This document shows positions 5,978 through 14,622 of a stretch of DNA of 64,000 bases, one piece after another (position 1 is the first letter of the stretch; each line of letters begins with the position of its first letter). The DNA is taken from positions 1 through 64,000 of the forward strand of contig NZ_CAIJDE010000040.1 in NCBI RefSeq assembly GCF_903819335.1. Direction: 5' to 3'. The notes beneath the pieces are model-generated. The model was not told the origin of the DNA and ran no database searches. It saw only the letters and a program-made list of their open reading frames with translations. Made by a program: the position numbers and the translations under genes. The stretch comes from Flavobacterium panici (lineage in GTDB: Bacteria > Bacteroidota > Bacteroidia > Flavobacteriales > Flavobacteriaceae).

Positions 5978-7705
5978 CTAAAGCACCCGATAAACAGGAT
6001 ACTGCATATGCGCCTTTTCATAATAAACAGAATGCTTGTAAATCCAATCTAATTGCGCTTCAGAGTTTTTAGCAAATTCAGCATCAGTTTGTTTTTTAGA
6101 TTCTAGTTCGGCTTTTAGAGCAGGATTTTCTTTTAAAAGATTTGCTGCAGTATCTTCAAAAATATATTCAGAATAATGTTCTTTTTGCTGTAAAATAGGA
6201 TCAAAGAAATTCCAGTTAAAAAATGAATCTACGCCTTCTGGTTCAAAAGCTTCTACAAGATATTTTACACCTTTTTGGTTGGTTGGAACAATGTAATCTC
6301 CTTTGGCGAAAGCCATTTTAACGATTTTAGAAGTTACGGTTGTATTTCGATGTGCATAATGTCCTTCGTAAGCAGACGGAACGGTTTTAAAATCGGCAAT
6401 TCTGTAACTTTCTACTTCAATAATCGTGTCGTTTTTAAGCTGCGAAAAGCTGATATTATTGTTTTTCAAAAGATCAATAATATTCCAATAACCTCTCGGA
6501 ATAACATAAGCCGTAGGAATCACAACTTCCTTAACCGATTTAAATTCTTTGATATACGGAACGTCTTTTTTGTACGGTTTGCTTCGGTCGTAATACAAAC
6601 GATTTCCAGTTGTGGCGTCGCTTTTTTTGTAACCTGCTTCATATCCTAAAAATGAAAATGTAGTGGCTTTTGTGCTGTCTAATTCCCATTTTAAAGTATA
6701 CGATTTTTTAGGTTGATATTGCTCTAAGTTTTTTACTCGAAGTTCTTTGATTTTCTGATAATTTGCATCGGTAAAATCCAAAGTCGATTTCATGTATTCG
6801 TATGTCATTTTTACACGCTCGGCATATTTTTTCAGCATGTGCGTTTCAACCACAAAACCAATCGTATTAAATAGGGAAGTGTAACCCGTTGTATATCGCG
6901 GACTATCAACAAACTGCCCAAAGCCTTTGTCTGGAGTATCTTTAAAAGAATCTACATAAGGCGTAGTTTCGATTTTCTTTTTCTGCAAATCTTTTACCAA
7001 AGCCGGCATCATTTCGTTGTTCATAAAATCGCCCAAAACAGTTCCCAGTTTATTATGCTGTGTCATAATATAAGTCAGCTTGTATTGATAATCAGATCCG
7101 TTGCTTACGTGATTGTCAATAAAAACATCGGCATTTATTTTTTGGAAAATCTCGACAAAACTTTTTGTATTTCTCGTATCCGATTTCATTAAATCACGAT
7201 TCAAATCGTAGTTTCTGGCATTTCCTCTAAAACCGTAAATTTCTGGCCCGTCCTGATTTGCACGCGTTGTCGAATTACGATTTAAAGCACCGCCAATATT
7301 ATAAACCGGAATGCAGACTAAAACAGTATTTTTTGGAGCTTTCAGTTTTCCAATTGCTAAATCTCTGTAAAATTGCATTGTTGCGTCGATTCCGTCCGGT
7401 TCTCCGGCGTGGATTCCGTTATTTACAAAAAGAACTGCTTTTGTTTTTTGAATTTTATCAAAATCAAATTCCTTGTCAGGATTGAAAGTTACCATGTGCA
7501 AAGGTTCACCAGAATCTGTTAAACCCATTTCTTTAATTTGAATCGTTGGAAAATCATTCGCTAAAAGCTTAAAATAAGCAATAGTTTCGGGATAAGATGC
7601 GGATTGATTTCCGTTTCCTTTTTCAAAAAAGGTATCGTATTTTTTATTGTTTTGAGCAGAAATGGTAAGCGTAAAAAGTGAAATGATAATGGTAAAAAAT
7701 CTCAT
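5978..7705 (-). CDS. M14-family zinc carboxypeptidase, secreted
   Basis: A 575-residue exported metallopeptidase. Signal peptide: residues 1-18 (M-R-F-F-T-I-I-I-S-L..., cut after S-A-Q). The zinc ligands are visible: H99-A-G-E102 in N-G-I-H-A-G-E and H199 in I-D-N-H-V-S-N-G-S. G-N-A-R-N-Y-D-L-N-R-D provides the substrate-binding Asn-Arg pair, and V-E-T-H-M is the likely general-base Glu. It therefore removes C-terminal residues from peptides in the periplasm or outside the cell. The C-terminal 250 residues form an accessory region usual for this Bacteroidota subgroup. It is monocistronic, with palindromic repeats on both sides. Confidence 0.85.
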   Translation of the reverse strand: MRFFTIIISLFTLTISAQNNKKYDTFFEKGNGNQSASYPETIAYFKLLANDFPTIQIKEMGLTDSGEPLHMVTFNPDKEFDFDKIQKTKAVLFVNNGIHAGEPDGIDATMQFYRDLAIGKLKAPKNTVLVCIPVYNIGGALNRNSTTRANQDGPEIYGFRGNARNYDLNRDLMKSDTRNTKSFVEIFQKINADVFIDNHVSNGSDYQYKLTYIMTQHNKLGTVLGDFMNNEMMPALVKDLQKKKIETTPYVDSFKDTPDKGFGQFVDSPRYTTGYTSLFNTIGFVVETHMLKKYAERVKMTYEYMKSTLDFTDANYQKIKELRVKNLEQYQPKKSYTLKWELDSTKATTFSFLGYEAGYKKSDATTGNRLYYDRSKPYKKDVPYIKEFKSVKEVVIPTAYVIPRGYWNIIDLLKNNNISFSQLKNDTIIEVESYRIADFKTVPSAYEGHYAHRNTTVTSKIVKMAFAKGDYIVPTNQKGVKYLVEAFEPEGVDSFFNWNFFDPILQQKEHYSEYIFEDTAANLLKENPALKAELESKKQTDAEFAKNSEAQLDWIYKHSVYYEKAHMQYPVYRVL

Positions 7706-7757
7706 GATTTGGGTTTTTAATAGAAATCAAATATAGAGAAATTTAGATTTAAAGTTA

Positions 7758-7815
7758 GCCACGAATTTCACGAATTAGCACGAATTAATTTGTGGAAATT
7801 CGTGAAATTCGTGGC
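7758..7815. repeat. inverted repeat, GCCACGAATTTCACGAATT family
   Basis: GCCACGAATTTCACGAATT and its reverse complement are separated by about 20 nt. Related copies or half-copies lie at 13813-13841 and 19415-19520, so this is an interspersed chromosomal repeat family. Confidence 0.8.
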
Positions 7816-7898
7816 AAAAACTATTCAATCGTAGCTGAAAACTGTGACTGCGGCTGTAAACTGAATACTAAAAGCTGTACACTGCCAACTATTTTCTC

Positions 7899-7906
7899 TA
7901 CTTTTG
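7899..7906 (+). promoter_or_regulatory. -7 promoter box of the helicase gene
   Basis: TACTTTTG fits TAnnTTTG and ends 4 nt before the ATG at 7911, suggesting a leaderless or nearly leaderless transcript. Confidence 0.5.
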
Positions 7907-7910
7907 CAAA

Positions 7911-9272
7911 ATGAATAAAAAACACCATTCTAACAATATACTTTCGAATTTAGGGATTGAGAGCCTAAACGAAATGCAGGAAACAGCGCAGGACCTAATC
8001 CTGAACGATAACAATGTTTTGTTACTTTCTCCAACGGGATCTGGAAAAACACTTGCTTTTTTACTTCCTGTTTTAGAATTATTACAGCCTGAAATTTTAT
8101 CGGTTCAATGTTTAATTTTAGTTCCGTCGCGCGAACTTGGACTGCAGATTGAGCAGGTTTGGAAAAAAATGGGAACGCAGTACAAAGTAAACATTTGTTA
8201 CGGCGGACATTCGATCGATACTGAAATCAAGAATTTAAGCAATCCTCCAGCAGTTTTAATTGGAACGCCCGGAAGAATCGCTGATCATATTGACAGGGAT
8301 ACTTTTAGAACAGATAAAATTCAAACGTTGATTTTAGACGAGTTTGATAAATCGCTTCAACTTGGGTTTCACGAGCAAATGTCTTTTATTATTGCAAGAT
8401 TACCGAAAGTAAACAAAAGAGTTTTAGTGTCTGCAACGTCTGATATTGAGATTCCGAAATATACAAGAGTTGTAAATCCAACGGTTTTGGATTTTATTGT
8501 AGAAGAAGAGGAAAAGGCAAATCTTTCTATGAAAATGATTGTTTCGCCTTCTAAAGATAAATTAGAAAGTTTATTCAATTTAATTTGTTCTTTAAAATCA
8601 CAGGCGGCTATTATTTTTTGTAACCATCGTGATGCTGCAGAACGTATCAGCGATACTTTAAACGAAAAAGGAATTTACGCCACATATTATCATGGCGGAA
8701 TGGATCAGGACGAACGTGAGCGTGCTTTGATTCAGTTTAGAAACGGAAGTATCAGTTACCTTATCACGACAGATCTTGCTGCGCGTGGATTGGATATTCC
8801 GGAAATGAAACACGTTATTCATTATCATTTACCTTTAAAAGAAGATGAATTTACACACCGTAACGGACGTACAGCGCGTATGCAGGCAACGGGAACGGCA
8901 TATATTATTGTTCACGAAAGCGAAAAACAATTAGATTACATCGATTATGGTATGTCTGTTTTGGATGTGAAAAATGTGACATCTCTGCCAAAACCACCAG
9001 AATTTCAAACTATTTATATCAGCGGTGGAAAAAAGACAAAACTGAATAAGTTCGATATCGTAGGTTTCTTTTCTCAAAAAGGAAAACTGGAAAAAGATGA
9101 TTTAGGTCTTATCGAAGTAAAAGATTTTGTTTCGTTTGCGGCGGTAAAGTTTGGAAAAGTAAAAGAGCTTCTGAAAAATATAAAAGACGAAAAAATGAAG
9201 GGCAAGAAGTTTAAAATTGAAGTTGCCCGAAATGTCATAAAGAAAGAAGAAGAGAAAAATAAGAAATTTTAG
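7911..9272 (+). CDS. DEAD-box-type ATP-dependent RNA helicase with DbpA-like RNA-binding tail
   Basis: A 453-residue superfamily 2 helicase. Visible motifs are Q23 in N-E-M-Q-E-T-A, motif I S-P-T-G-S-G-K-T (40-47), Ia P-S-R-E-L, Ib G-T-P-G-R, motif II D-E-F-D (143-146, replacing DEAD), motif III S-A-T (174-176), and motif VI H-R-N-G-R-T-A-R. The last 75 residues (I-S-G-G-K-K-T-K-L, then V-K-F-G-K-V and F-K-I-E-V-A-R) match the DbpA/CsdA RNA-binding fold, which in DbpA recognises 23S rRNA hairpin 92. A ribosome-assembly role is likely. The DEFD variant is unusual for the family but keeps both acidic residues. Confidence 0.85.
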   Translation: MNKKHHSNNILSNLGIESLNEMQETAQDLILNDNNVLLLSPTGSGKTLAFLLPVLELLQPEILSVQCLILVPSRELGLQIEQVWKKMGTQYKVNICYGGHSIDTEIKNLSNPPAVLIGTPGRIADHIDRDTFRTDKIQTLILDEFDKSLQLGFHEQMSFIIARLPKVNKRVLVSATSDIEIPKYTRVVNPTVLDFIVEEEEKANLSMKMIVSPSKDKLESLFNLICSLKSQAAIIFCNHRDAAERISDTLNEKGIYATYYHGGMDQDERERALIQFRNGSISYLITTDLAARGLDIPEMKHVIHYHLPLKEDEFTHRNGRTARMQATGTAYIIVHESEKQLDYIDYGMSVLDVKNVTSLPKPPEFQTIYISGGKKTKLNKFDIVGFFSQKGKLEKDDLGLIEVKDFVSFAAVKFGKVKELLKNIKDEKMKGKKFKIEVARNVIKKEEEKNKKF

Positions 9273-9449
9273 GCTTTTTGAGATAGTTTTAGAAAGTTAG
9301 AATTGTGTTTATACTTCTGTATATCAGGTTTTTATTGTTTATTGAACAACATTAACAATTTTGTGTTAAAAAAATAATGAATTGATAGCTGTTTTTTCAA
9401 TATTTCTGTGTTTTTTTGTTGCAGTAAAATTGTAAACCCCAAATCCACT

Positions 9450-9896
9450 ATGAAAAAGATTATTACCATTGCCATTTTGTTCTTTAGTTTTGTTTCGTTT
9501 GCACAAATTAAAGTTATTGAAACAGTTCCTGTAGAGAAATTAGGAAAAGTAAATAACAACTACATTCAGAAAATTGGAGACGAGTATACTGTGTACTACA
9601 CAAGTATTTTAAACGATGATGATTCTTCTCCGTTAAGAAAATTTTCTTTTAAAAACGTTAATAATGATTATACTAACCTATATAACATTATTATTGGCGG
9701 TTTTACAGCGAGTCCGTTATATGACATTAAATTAGAGTTACCAAACAACTACATTTGGTTACACTACACAGGAAATGTTGTTCCAGACAAAGCTACAGTT
9801 CAATTTATGGTTTCAAGCAAAGATAGAGACGCAGCAACAAACAGCGTTTCTGAGCCATTAGTTAAAGATCAAATCAGCAAATTATTCCAAAAGTAA
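9450..9896 (+). CDS. exported protein of unknown function
   Basis: A 148-residue protein starting M-K-K-I-I-T-I-A-I-L-F-F with a clear signal peptide (cleavage near F-A-Q, residue 18). An in-frame ATG at 9408 would put 14 polar residues in front of the signal and is not used here. The mature part is rich in beta-type residues and Asn, and no Cys lipobox is present, so it should be periplasmic or secreted. No family motif recognised. It has its own terminator and is probably monocistronic. Confidence 0.6.
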   Translation: MKKIITIAILFFSFVSFAQIKVIETVPVEKLGKVNNNYIQKIGDEYTVYYTSILNDDDSSPLRKFSFKNVNNDYTNLYNIIIGGFTASPLYDIKLELPNNYIWLHYTGNVVPDKATVQFMVSSKDRDAATNSVSEPLVKDQISKLFQK

Positions 9897-9920
9897 TTTG
9901 TTGTTAAAAACAATATATTG

Positions 9921-9954
9921 AAAAAGGCCGTTCAGTTTTTGAACGGCCTTTTTT
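9921..9954 (+). terminator. rho-independent terminator
   Basis: AAAAAGGCCGTTCA and TGAACGGCCTTTTTT form a strong stem followed by T residues, 25 nt after the stop at 9896. Because both sides have A/T runs, it may also serve the convergent gene at 10021. Confidence 0.85.
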
Positions 9955-10020
9955 AGTTTACAGTTTTCGGTCTCAGTTTACAGTTTTACTTGACTGAAAA
10001 CTGCGACTGCGACTGAAGAC

Positions 10021-10599
10021 TTATATCTTTTTCACGTATTGTGTAATAATAACAATTTGCTGTCCATCGACTTTTCCTTCGATATATTCGGCGTTTTCGT
10101 GGTCTAGACGAATATTTCTTACGGCAGTTCCTTGTTTGGCTACCATACTTGATCCTTTTACTTTTAGATCTTTAATCAAAACGACAGAATCTCCGTGTTG
10201 TAAAACAACGCCGTTACTATCGCGGTGAACCAGTTTGTTTTCGTCATCTTCGCCTTCACCAGTTGCTTGTGCCCAAGCCATTGTATCTTCGTCTAAATAC
10301 ATCATATCCAGTAATTCCTGAGGCCAGCCTGCAGAACGTAAACGGCTTAACATTCTCCAGGCAACAACCTGAACCGGAACGTTTTCATTCCACATGCTGT
10401 CGTTAAGACATCTCCAGTGATTTAAATCAACATTATCAGGATTTTCAATTTGGTCAATACAGGTATTACAAGCTAATATAGCTTCATCAATACCGCCTTT
10501 TTGAGTTGGTAATACTTGATATACTTTTAGGTTTTCTTCGGCGCCGCAAAGTTCACATTTAGATCCGCTTCGTTTGCTTAATTCTCTTTCGATGCTCAT
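10021..10599 (-). CDS. phnA: PhnA domain protein
   Basis: A 192-residue protein of the PhnA family. The N-terminal zinc ribbon has C-E-L-C-G near residue 15 and a second pair, C-N-T-C, near residue 44. The C-terminal 70 residues carry the PhnA SH3-like domain: H-R-D-S-N-G, G-D-S-V-V-L-I-K-D-L-K-V-K-G-S, and I-E-G-K-V-D-G-Q. Despite its name, the family is not a phosphonoacetate hydrolase, and its role is unsettled. Length and both domains look complete. Confidence 0.85.
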   Translation of the reverse strand: MSIERELSKRSGSKCELCGAEENLKVYQVLPTQKGGIDEAILACNTCIDQIENPDNVDLNHWRCLNDSMWNENVPVQVVAWRMLSRLRSAGWPQELLDMMYLDEDTMAWAQATGEGEDDENKLVHRDSNGVVLQHGDSVVLIKDLKVKGSSMVAKQGTAVRNIRLDHENAEYIEGKVDGQQIVIITQYVKKI

Positions 10600-10698
10600 T
10601 ATTTATTGTTTGTTTTAAAAATGCGAAATTACTTATAATTTGCTTCGCTTGCAAGTTTATGGATTTTGATGTTTTTTATTAAAATGATTTAGAATATT

Positions 10699-11349
10699 TT
10701 ATTTCAGGAGGTAATATAATAACCATAGAATAGAAAAGATTATTCCAATTATTAAGATTCTGTTTCCATGTTTTCGGTCTTCTTTTGAATAAGTATAAAC
10801 TCGATTTCCGTTTGGAAGTGCTTTTTTATAAGTTAATAGATGCCAACCAATAAATAATGCCCATATTCCTCCAAAAAATGCAGAAATATATCCCAAGATT
10901 AAAAAACCTTTATGATTTTCTTCTGGTTTAGATAATTCTAATATTCTTTGTTCTTCAATCTTTTTAATTCTTTCTTCGCTAACATCTATGCCTTTTTCTT
11001 TCAGGAGTTTTTTTGCAAGAGTAACATCAAATTTGTTCCATTCGTCACTTTTTGAAACTACCTCTATTAATTCCTCGTCTGAAAAAGTAAAAAGATAATA
11101 GTCTTTTTCAATTTCATTTATCTCTTTTTCAGATTTTTTAAGTAATATTTCGTTGGCTTTTTTAAAGTCTTCTTTCTTAATTTTTAAACAATACTCCGTA
11201 CCAAAACCATTATTTGCAAAAGTGGGATCAAAACTTAATGAGTTATTTTCTAAAAGATATTCAATATTCGTTTCTTTTAATATTTGCCCAAGTTCTTCCG
11301 CAGAATGTTTATCGTTGAATTTTTCAAAAGTTATAAATTCTTCTGTCAT
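10699..11349 (-). CDS. DUF2007-like protein with two C-terminal membrane helices
   Basis: A 216-residue protein. The N-terminal 75 residues (F-I-T-F-E-K-F, A-E-E-L-G-Q-I-L, Y-C-L-K-I-K-K-E-D-F-K-K-A) resemble the DUF2007/putative signal-transducing fold, with L-K-I-K-K-E-D-F-K-K-A-N as its usual ending. A charged helical middle follows, then two membrane spans at about residues 150-170 and 197-214. It lies 15 nt downstream of coaD on the same strand and may be cotranscribed. Function is unknown. Confidence 0.6.
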   Translation of the reverse strand: MTEEFITFEKFNDKHSAEELGQILKETNIEYLLENNSLSFDPTFANNGFGTEYCLKIKKEDFKKANEILLKKSEKEINEIEKDYYLFTFSDEELIEVVSKSDEWNKFDVTLAKKLLKEKGIDVSEERIKKIEEQRILELSKPEENHKGFLILGYISAFFGGIWALFIGWHLLTYKKALPNGNRVYTYSKEDRKHGNRILIIGIIFSILWLLYYLLK

Positions 11350-11364
11350 AAATGTATTTCTTCT

Positions 11365-11823
11365 TTATTTCTGTACCCTAACCGCATCCGGAACCAATAA
11401 TTCATATTCACCGCCATTTCGTAATACATCACGAACGATACTTGAACTGATATAAGATGTTTTTGCTGCAGTTAATAAAAACACTGTTTCGATTTTAGAA
11501 AGGCGTCTGTTTGTGTGAGCAATGGCTTTTTCAAATTCGAAATCGGCAGGGTTGCGCAAGCCTCTTAAAATGAAATTGGCTTTTAGTTTTTTGGCTAAAT
11601 CTATAGTTAATCCTTCATAAGTGATTACCGAAATTTTTGGTTCATCTTTGAAGGTTTCTTCAATAAAGCGTTTTCTTTCTTCAAGTGAAAACATGTATTT
11701 TTTTTCGGCGTTGACACCAATGGCAATTACGATTTCATCAAATAAAGAAATTCCTCTTTTGATGATATCTTCGTGTCCAAGTGTAATAGGGTCAAAAGAG
11801 CCCGGAAATATTGCTTTTCTCAT
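11365..11823 (-). CDS. coaD: phosphopantetheine adenylyltransferase
   Basis: A 152-residue enzyme that transfers AMP to 4'-phosphopantetheine, the fourth step of coenzyme A synthesis. The nucleotidyltransferase signature G-S-F-D-P-I-T-L-G-H (residues 8-17) holds the TxxH motif. L-R-G-L-R-N-P-A-D-F and the final I-S-S-S-I-V-R-D-V complete the CoaD pattern. The ATG at 11823 (M-R-K-A-I-F-P-G) is chosen over an upstream in-frame ATG at 11847, because CoaD proteins begin within a few residues of the first strand. Length is normal. Confidence 0.95.
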   Translation of the reverse strand: MRKAIFPGSFDPITLGHEDIIKRGISLFDEIVIAIGVNAEKKYMFSLEERKRFIEETFKDEPKISVITYEGLTIDLAKKLKANFILRGLRNPADFEFEKAIAHTNRRLSKIETVFLLTAAKTSYISSSIVRDVLRNGGEYELLVPDAVRVQK

Positions 11824-11934
11824 TTTTTTTGAGGTTCTAAGGTTCAAAGTTGCAAAGGTTCAAAGTTTTTAATTGTGTTGAAGCTTTGCTTTGGAATTTG
11901 GAATTTATCCCAAAACTTCGGGATTGGAATTTAT

Positions 11935-12627
11935 TTAAGTTATTCTAAGTGTTTTTATTGCCGAAACCCATTCGTCTTTTTTACAGATTTCGCAGTTTGT
12001 GGTTCCTTTTTTAACTTCTTGTGTATGACCGCAGAAAGTGCAGGCGTAAATTCCGTCTGTTGAAATTATTTTACTTTTTTTATTGAACAAAGCCGGTAAA
12101 ATAGGTAAGCCGTATTTTACATCTTTTTCTTCATAGAAAAATACACTTATTTCGCCGCTTGGTTCAATAAAGGCATGTTTTACCTGTCCTAAATGTTCGA
12201 TTGATTTTACGCGGAGTTCTGAGAAAAATTCGTCTTGTGCTAAAGTTTCTTTTTTAAAACTCGTTATAGAAAATTTTCCGTCGTTAATTAAACATTCGGT
12301 TTTGCCTTCTATAAACTCTTCAAATTTTTTGCTTTTTCCGGTAAGCCATGTTACAGAACGATATAAAATGATAATTACCAAAAATACAATGGCTGCAGGT
12401 GCGATTCCAACATCTTCATAAAACATTGGGTCGCCGGCAGCAGAACCTAATGCAATGATAATTACGGTTTCGAAAATCGATAATTGTTTTACACCTCTTT
12501 TACCGGCCAGTTTTAACGTTAGCAGTAAAATAGTAAACATTACTGTTGAACGAAATATTACTTCCAAAAGGAAAACTTGTGGCAGTTCATTAAAAAATAG
12601 TCTATTCCATTCGAAGATTTCTTTCAT
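11935..12627 (-). CDS. DUF421 (YetF-like) membrane protein with zinc-ribbon tail
   Basis: A 230-residue protein. Three membrane helices (about residues 18-40, 50-68, 75-92) precede the DUF421 cytosolic domain, with L-A-G-K-R-G-V-K-Q-L-S and F-E-T-V-I-I-I-A-L-G-S-A-A-G-D-P as hallmark segments. The end adds C-T-F-C-G (about residue 197) and C-E-I-C, a four-cysteine zinc ribbon absent from the Bacillus YetF proteins. Such proteins are linked to spore or membrane functions elsewhere, but the role here is unknown. Confidence 0.8.
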   Translation of the reverse strand: MKEIFEWNRLFFNELPQVFLLEVIFRSTVMFTILLLTLKLAGKRGVKQLSIFETVIIIALGSAAGDPMFYEDVGIAPAAIVFLVIIILYRSVTWLTGKSKKFEEFIEGKTECLINDGKFSITSFKKETLAQDEFFSELRVKSIEHLGQVKHAFIEPSGEISVFFYEEKDVKYGLPILPALFNKKSKIISTDGIYACTFCGHTQEVKKGTTNCEICKKDEWVSAIKTLRIT

Positions 12628-12688
12628 TTTTTTAGGTGCTAAGGTTCTGAGATTCTAAGTTACTAAGTTTTTTGGAGATTTCTTGAGA

Positions 12689-12767
12689 AGGACTTCGACT
12701 TCGCTCAGTCTGACAGTTGTATAAATTAAAAAATAAAGGTGCTAAGATCTTAGAAACTTAGCACCTT
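12689..12767. repeat. flavobacterial intergenic repeats
   Basis: Two elements lie in the gap upstream of the DUF421 gene. The first is a CTTCGACTTCGCTCAGTCTG segment (from 12689) of a kind repeated across Flavobacterium genomes. The second is a hairpin at 12736-12767 with arms AAGGTGCTAAG and CTTAGCACCTT. The hairpin stands just after ddl on the minus strand and may mark its 3' end. GCTAAG/TTCTAAG words recur on both sides. Confidence 0.6.
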
Positions 12768-12780
12768 AGTATCTTAGGAA

Positions 12781-13752
12781 CTATGCCAAAGCTAGTTCAA
12801 TCGCATTTGTAAATAATTCTTCCAGAGAAATTCCGGCTGCTTTTGCTTGCTGCGGAATCAAACTTTCGGTTGTTAAACCCGGAATTGTGTTCATTTCCAG
12901 CATATATGGTTCATTGTCTACAATGATGAATTCGCTTCTTGAGAATCCTTTCATTTTTAAGACTTCATAAGCACGTTTTGCCGTTTCTCCCACTTTTTTT
13001 GTCAGTTCGTCAGAGATTCTGGCAGGTGTGATTTCTTGTGATTTTCCTTCGTATTTAGCTTCGTAATCGAAGAAATCATTGTCAGATACAATTTCGGTAA
13101 TTGGTAAAACGATAACTTCTCCTTTGTAATTAATTACGCCTACAGAAACTTCAGTTCCGTCAAGGAAACTTTCAATAATAATTTCGTTGTCTTCTTTATA
13201 AGCTACTTCAATTGCAATTGGAAGTTCGGCTTCGCTTTTTACTTTTGAGATTCCAAAACTTGAACCCGCTTTGTTTGGTTTTACGAAACATGGCAAACCT
13301 ACTTTTTTAACGATTTCCTGCGTATTGATTTCGTCACCTTTGTTTAAGTAATAAGAAATAGCGGTTTTGATTCCGTATGGTTTTAAAACAGATAATAAAT
13401 CTCTTTTATTAAATGTCAATGCCGATTGGTAATAATCGCAAGACGATTGCGGAATGCCTAATAATTCAAAATAAGCCTGCATTAATCCATCTTCGCCCGG
13501 AGTTCCGTGAATGGCGTTGAAAACACAGTCAAATGTGATTTTTTCTCCATTTACCGTAACAGAAAAATCATTTCTGTCAATTGGGAATTCGGCGTCGTTT
13601 GCGTCTACATAAACCCATTTTTCTTTGAAGATATGAATTCGGAATCCGTTGTATTTTGTTTTGTCAAGATATTGGTAAACAACGTTTCCGCTGATAAGCG
13701 AGATTTTGTATTCGCTTGAATATCCGCCCATGATGATGGCAATGTTTTTCAT
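12781..13752 (-). CDS. ddl: D-alanine--D-alanine ligase
   Basis: A 323-residue ATP-grasp enzyme that makes D-Ala-D-Ala for peptidoglycan. The N-terminal G-G-Y-S-S-E-Y and H-G-T-P-G-E-D-G are the ligase signature loops. V-K-P-N-K-A-G-S-S-F-G-I is the ATP-binding loop, E-V-S-V-G-V the central strand, and M-L-E-M-N-T-I-P-G-L-T (about residue 286) the metal-binding and D-Ala site. Length is normal and the gene looks intact. It is divergent from the PASTA-RluD pair. Confidence 0.95.
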   Translation of the reverse strand: MKNIAIIMGGYSSEYKISLISGNVVYQYLDKTKYNGFRIHIFKEKWVYVDANDAEFPIDRNDFSVTVNGEKITFDCVFNAIHGTPGEDGLMQAYFELLGIPQSSCDYYQSALTFNKRDLLSVLKPYGIKTAISYYLNKGDEINTQEIVKKVGLPCFVKPNKAGSSFGISKVKSEAELPIAIEVAYKEDNEIIIESFLDGTEVSVGVINYKGEVIVLPITEIVSDNDFFDYEAKYEGKSQEITPARISDELTKKVGETAKRAYEVLKMKGFSRSEFIIVDNEPYMLEMNTIPGLTTESLIPQQAKAAGISLEELFTNAIELALA

Positions 13753-13812
13753 TTATATGTTTTGTTTTATATTTTGTTTCAGGTTTTCTTTGTTTCAGGT
13801 TTCAGGTTTTTT

Positions 13813-13841
13813 GCCACGAATTTCACGAATTTTCACGAATT
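13813..13841. repeat. half-copy of the GCCACGAATTTCACGAATT repeat
   Basis: GCCACGAATTTCACGAATT followed by another TTCACGAATT, without the inverted second arm seen at 7758-7815. It lies in the 250-nt gap between divergent ddl and the PASTA gene. The rest of the gap holds only A/T-rich sequence and the PASTA promoter. Confidence 0.7.
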
Positions 13842-13973
13842 ATTTTTTTCAAATCTGTTTACATCTGTAAAATCCGTGTGCCAACTACATCCAGCATTCA
13901 CTAGGGTTATCTGCCTAATTGAGGAGTTTATTGTTTTAAACAAAATTATCATTTTTTTTGAAATGAAATACTT

Positions 13974-13981
13974 TATCTTTG
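13974..13981 (+). promoter_or_regulatory. -7 promoter box upstream of the PASTA-RluD pair
   Basis: TATCTTTG matches the TAnnTTTG box exactly and lies 20 nt before the ATG at 14002. No convincing TTTG at -33 was found at the right spacing. Confidence 0.5.
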
Positions 13982-14001
13982 CGACAACTAAAAATAAATT
14001 T

Positions 14002-14622
14002 ATGAGTTTACGTAAGTATTTAACTAGCCGAGTGTTTTTCTTGCAGGTATTAAGTGCGGCTGCTATTGTTGCGGTTTTGGTTTATTTGTTTATGCATTGG
14101 TTGACTTTTACAACTGATCACGGACACGAAATTGCTGTTCCTAATTTAGCCAGACTGACTGAAGAACAAGTTGAAGAAAAACTGGATGAGCTGGACTTAG
14201 ATTATGTGCTTTTGGATAGTGTTGATTACCGAAGTGAATTTCCGAAATATAGTGTTGTAGAGCAGGATCCACTGCCGGGAACTAAAGTTAAAGTAGGAAG
14301 AAAAATATATATTAAAATTAATTCTTCGGGATTTTCGTCTGTGAAAATTCCTGATTTAATTGAAAAAACATATCGTGAAGCGGTACCAACTTTAAAAGCT
14401 TTAGGACTTGAGCCGGGAACAATTACTTATATTCCGAATCTTGGAAAAGATATGGTTTTGGAAATGCGTTTAAAAGGCAGAAATTTAAAAGTAGGAGACC
14501 GTGTTTTGAAAGCGTCTAAAATTGATTTGGTTTTAGGTGACGGAAAAGCGAGTTATGTAGATGACAGTCAGGCAGCAGATAGTACAGCAGTGCCTGAAGA
14601 AACCCCAAAAGATGAACAATAA
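14002..14622 (+). CDS. membrane-anchored PASTA-domain protein
   Basis: A 206-residue protein starting M-S-L-R-K-Y-L. An in-frame ATG at 13762 would add 80 residues of unlikely sequence read from the intergenic repeat, so it is rejected. One membrane helix (about residues 13-33) anchors two PASTA domains. The first begins V-P-N-L-A-R-L-T-E-E-Q-V and the second I-P-D-L-I-E-K-T-Y-R-E-A-V. PASTA domains bind peptidoglycan or beta-lactam-like ligands; here no kinase or transpeptidase domain is attached. An acidic tail follows. The stop overlaps the next gene by 14 nt, so translation is coupled to the pseudouridine synthase. Confidence 0.85.
   Translation: MSLRKYLTSRVFFLQVLSAAAIVAVLVYLFMHWLTFTTDHGHEIAVPNLARLTEEQVEEKLDELDLDYVLLDSVDYRSEFPKYSVVEQDPLPGTKVKVGRKIYIKINSSGFSSVKIPDLIEKTYREAVPTLKALGLEPGTITYIPNLGKDMVLEMRLKGRNLKVGDRVLKASKIDLVLGDGKASYVDDSQAADSTAVPEETPKDEQ

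Noticed and set aside
13762..14001. Upstream extension of the PASTA protein by 80 residues
   Set aside because: The extension reads through an intergenic repeat and the promoter; the conserved start is 14002.
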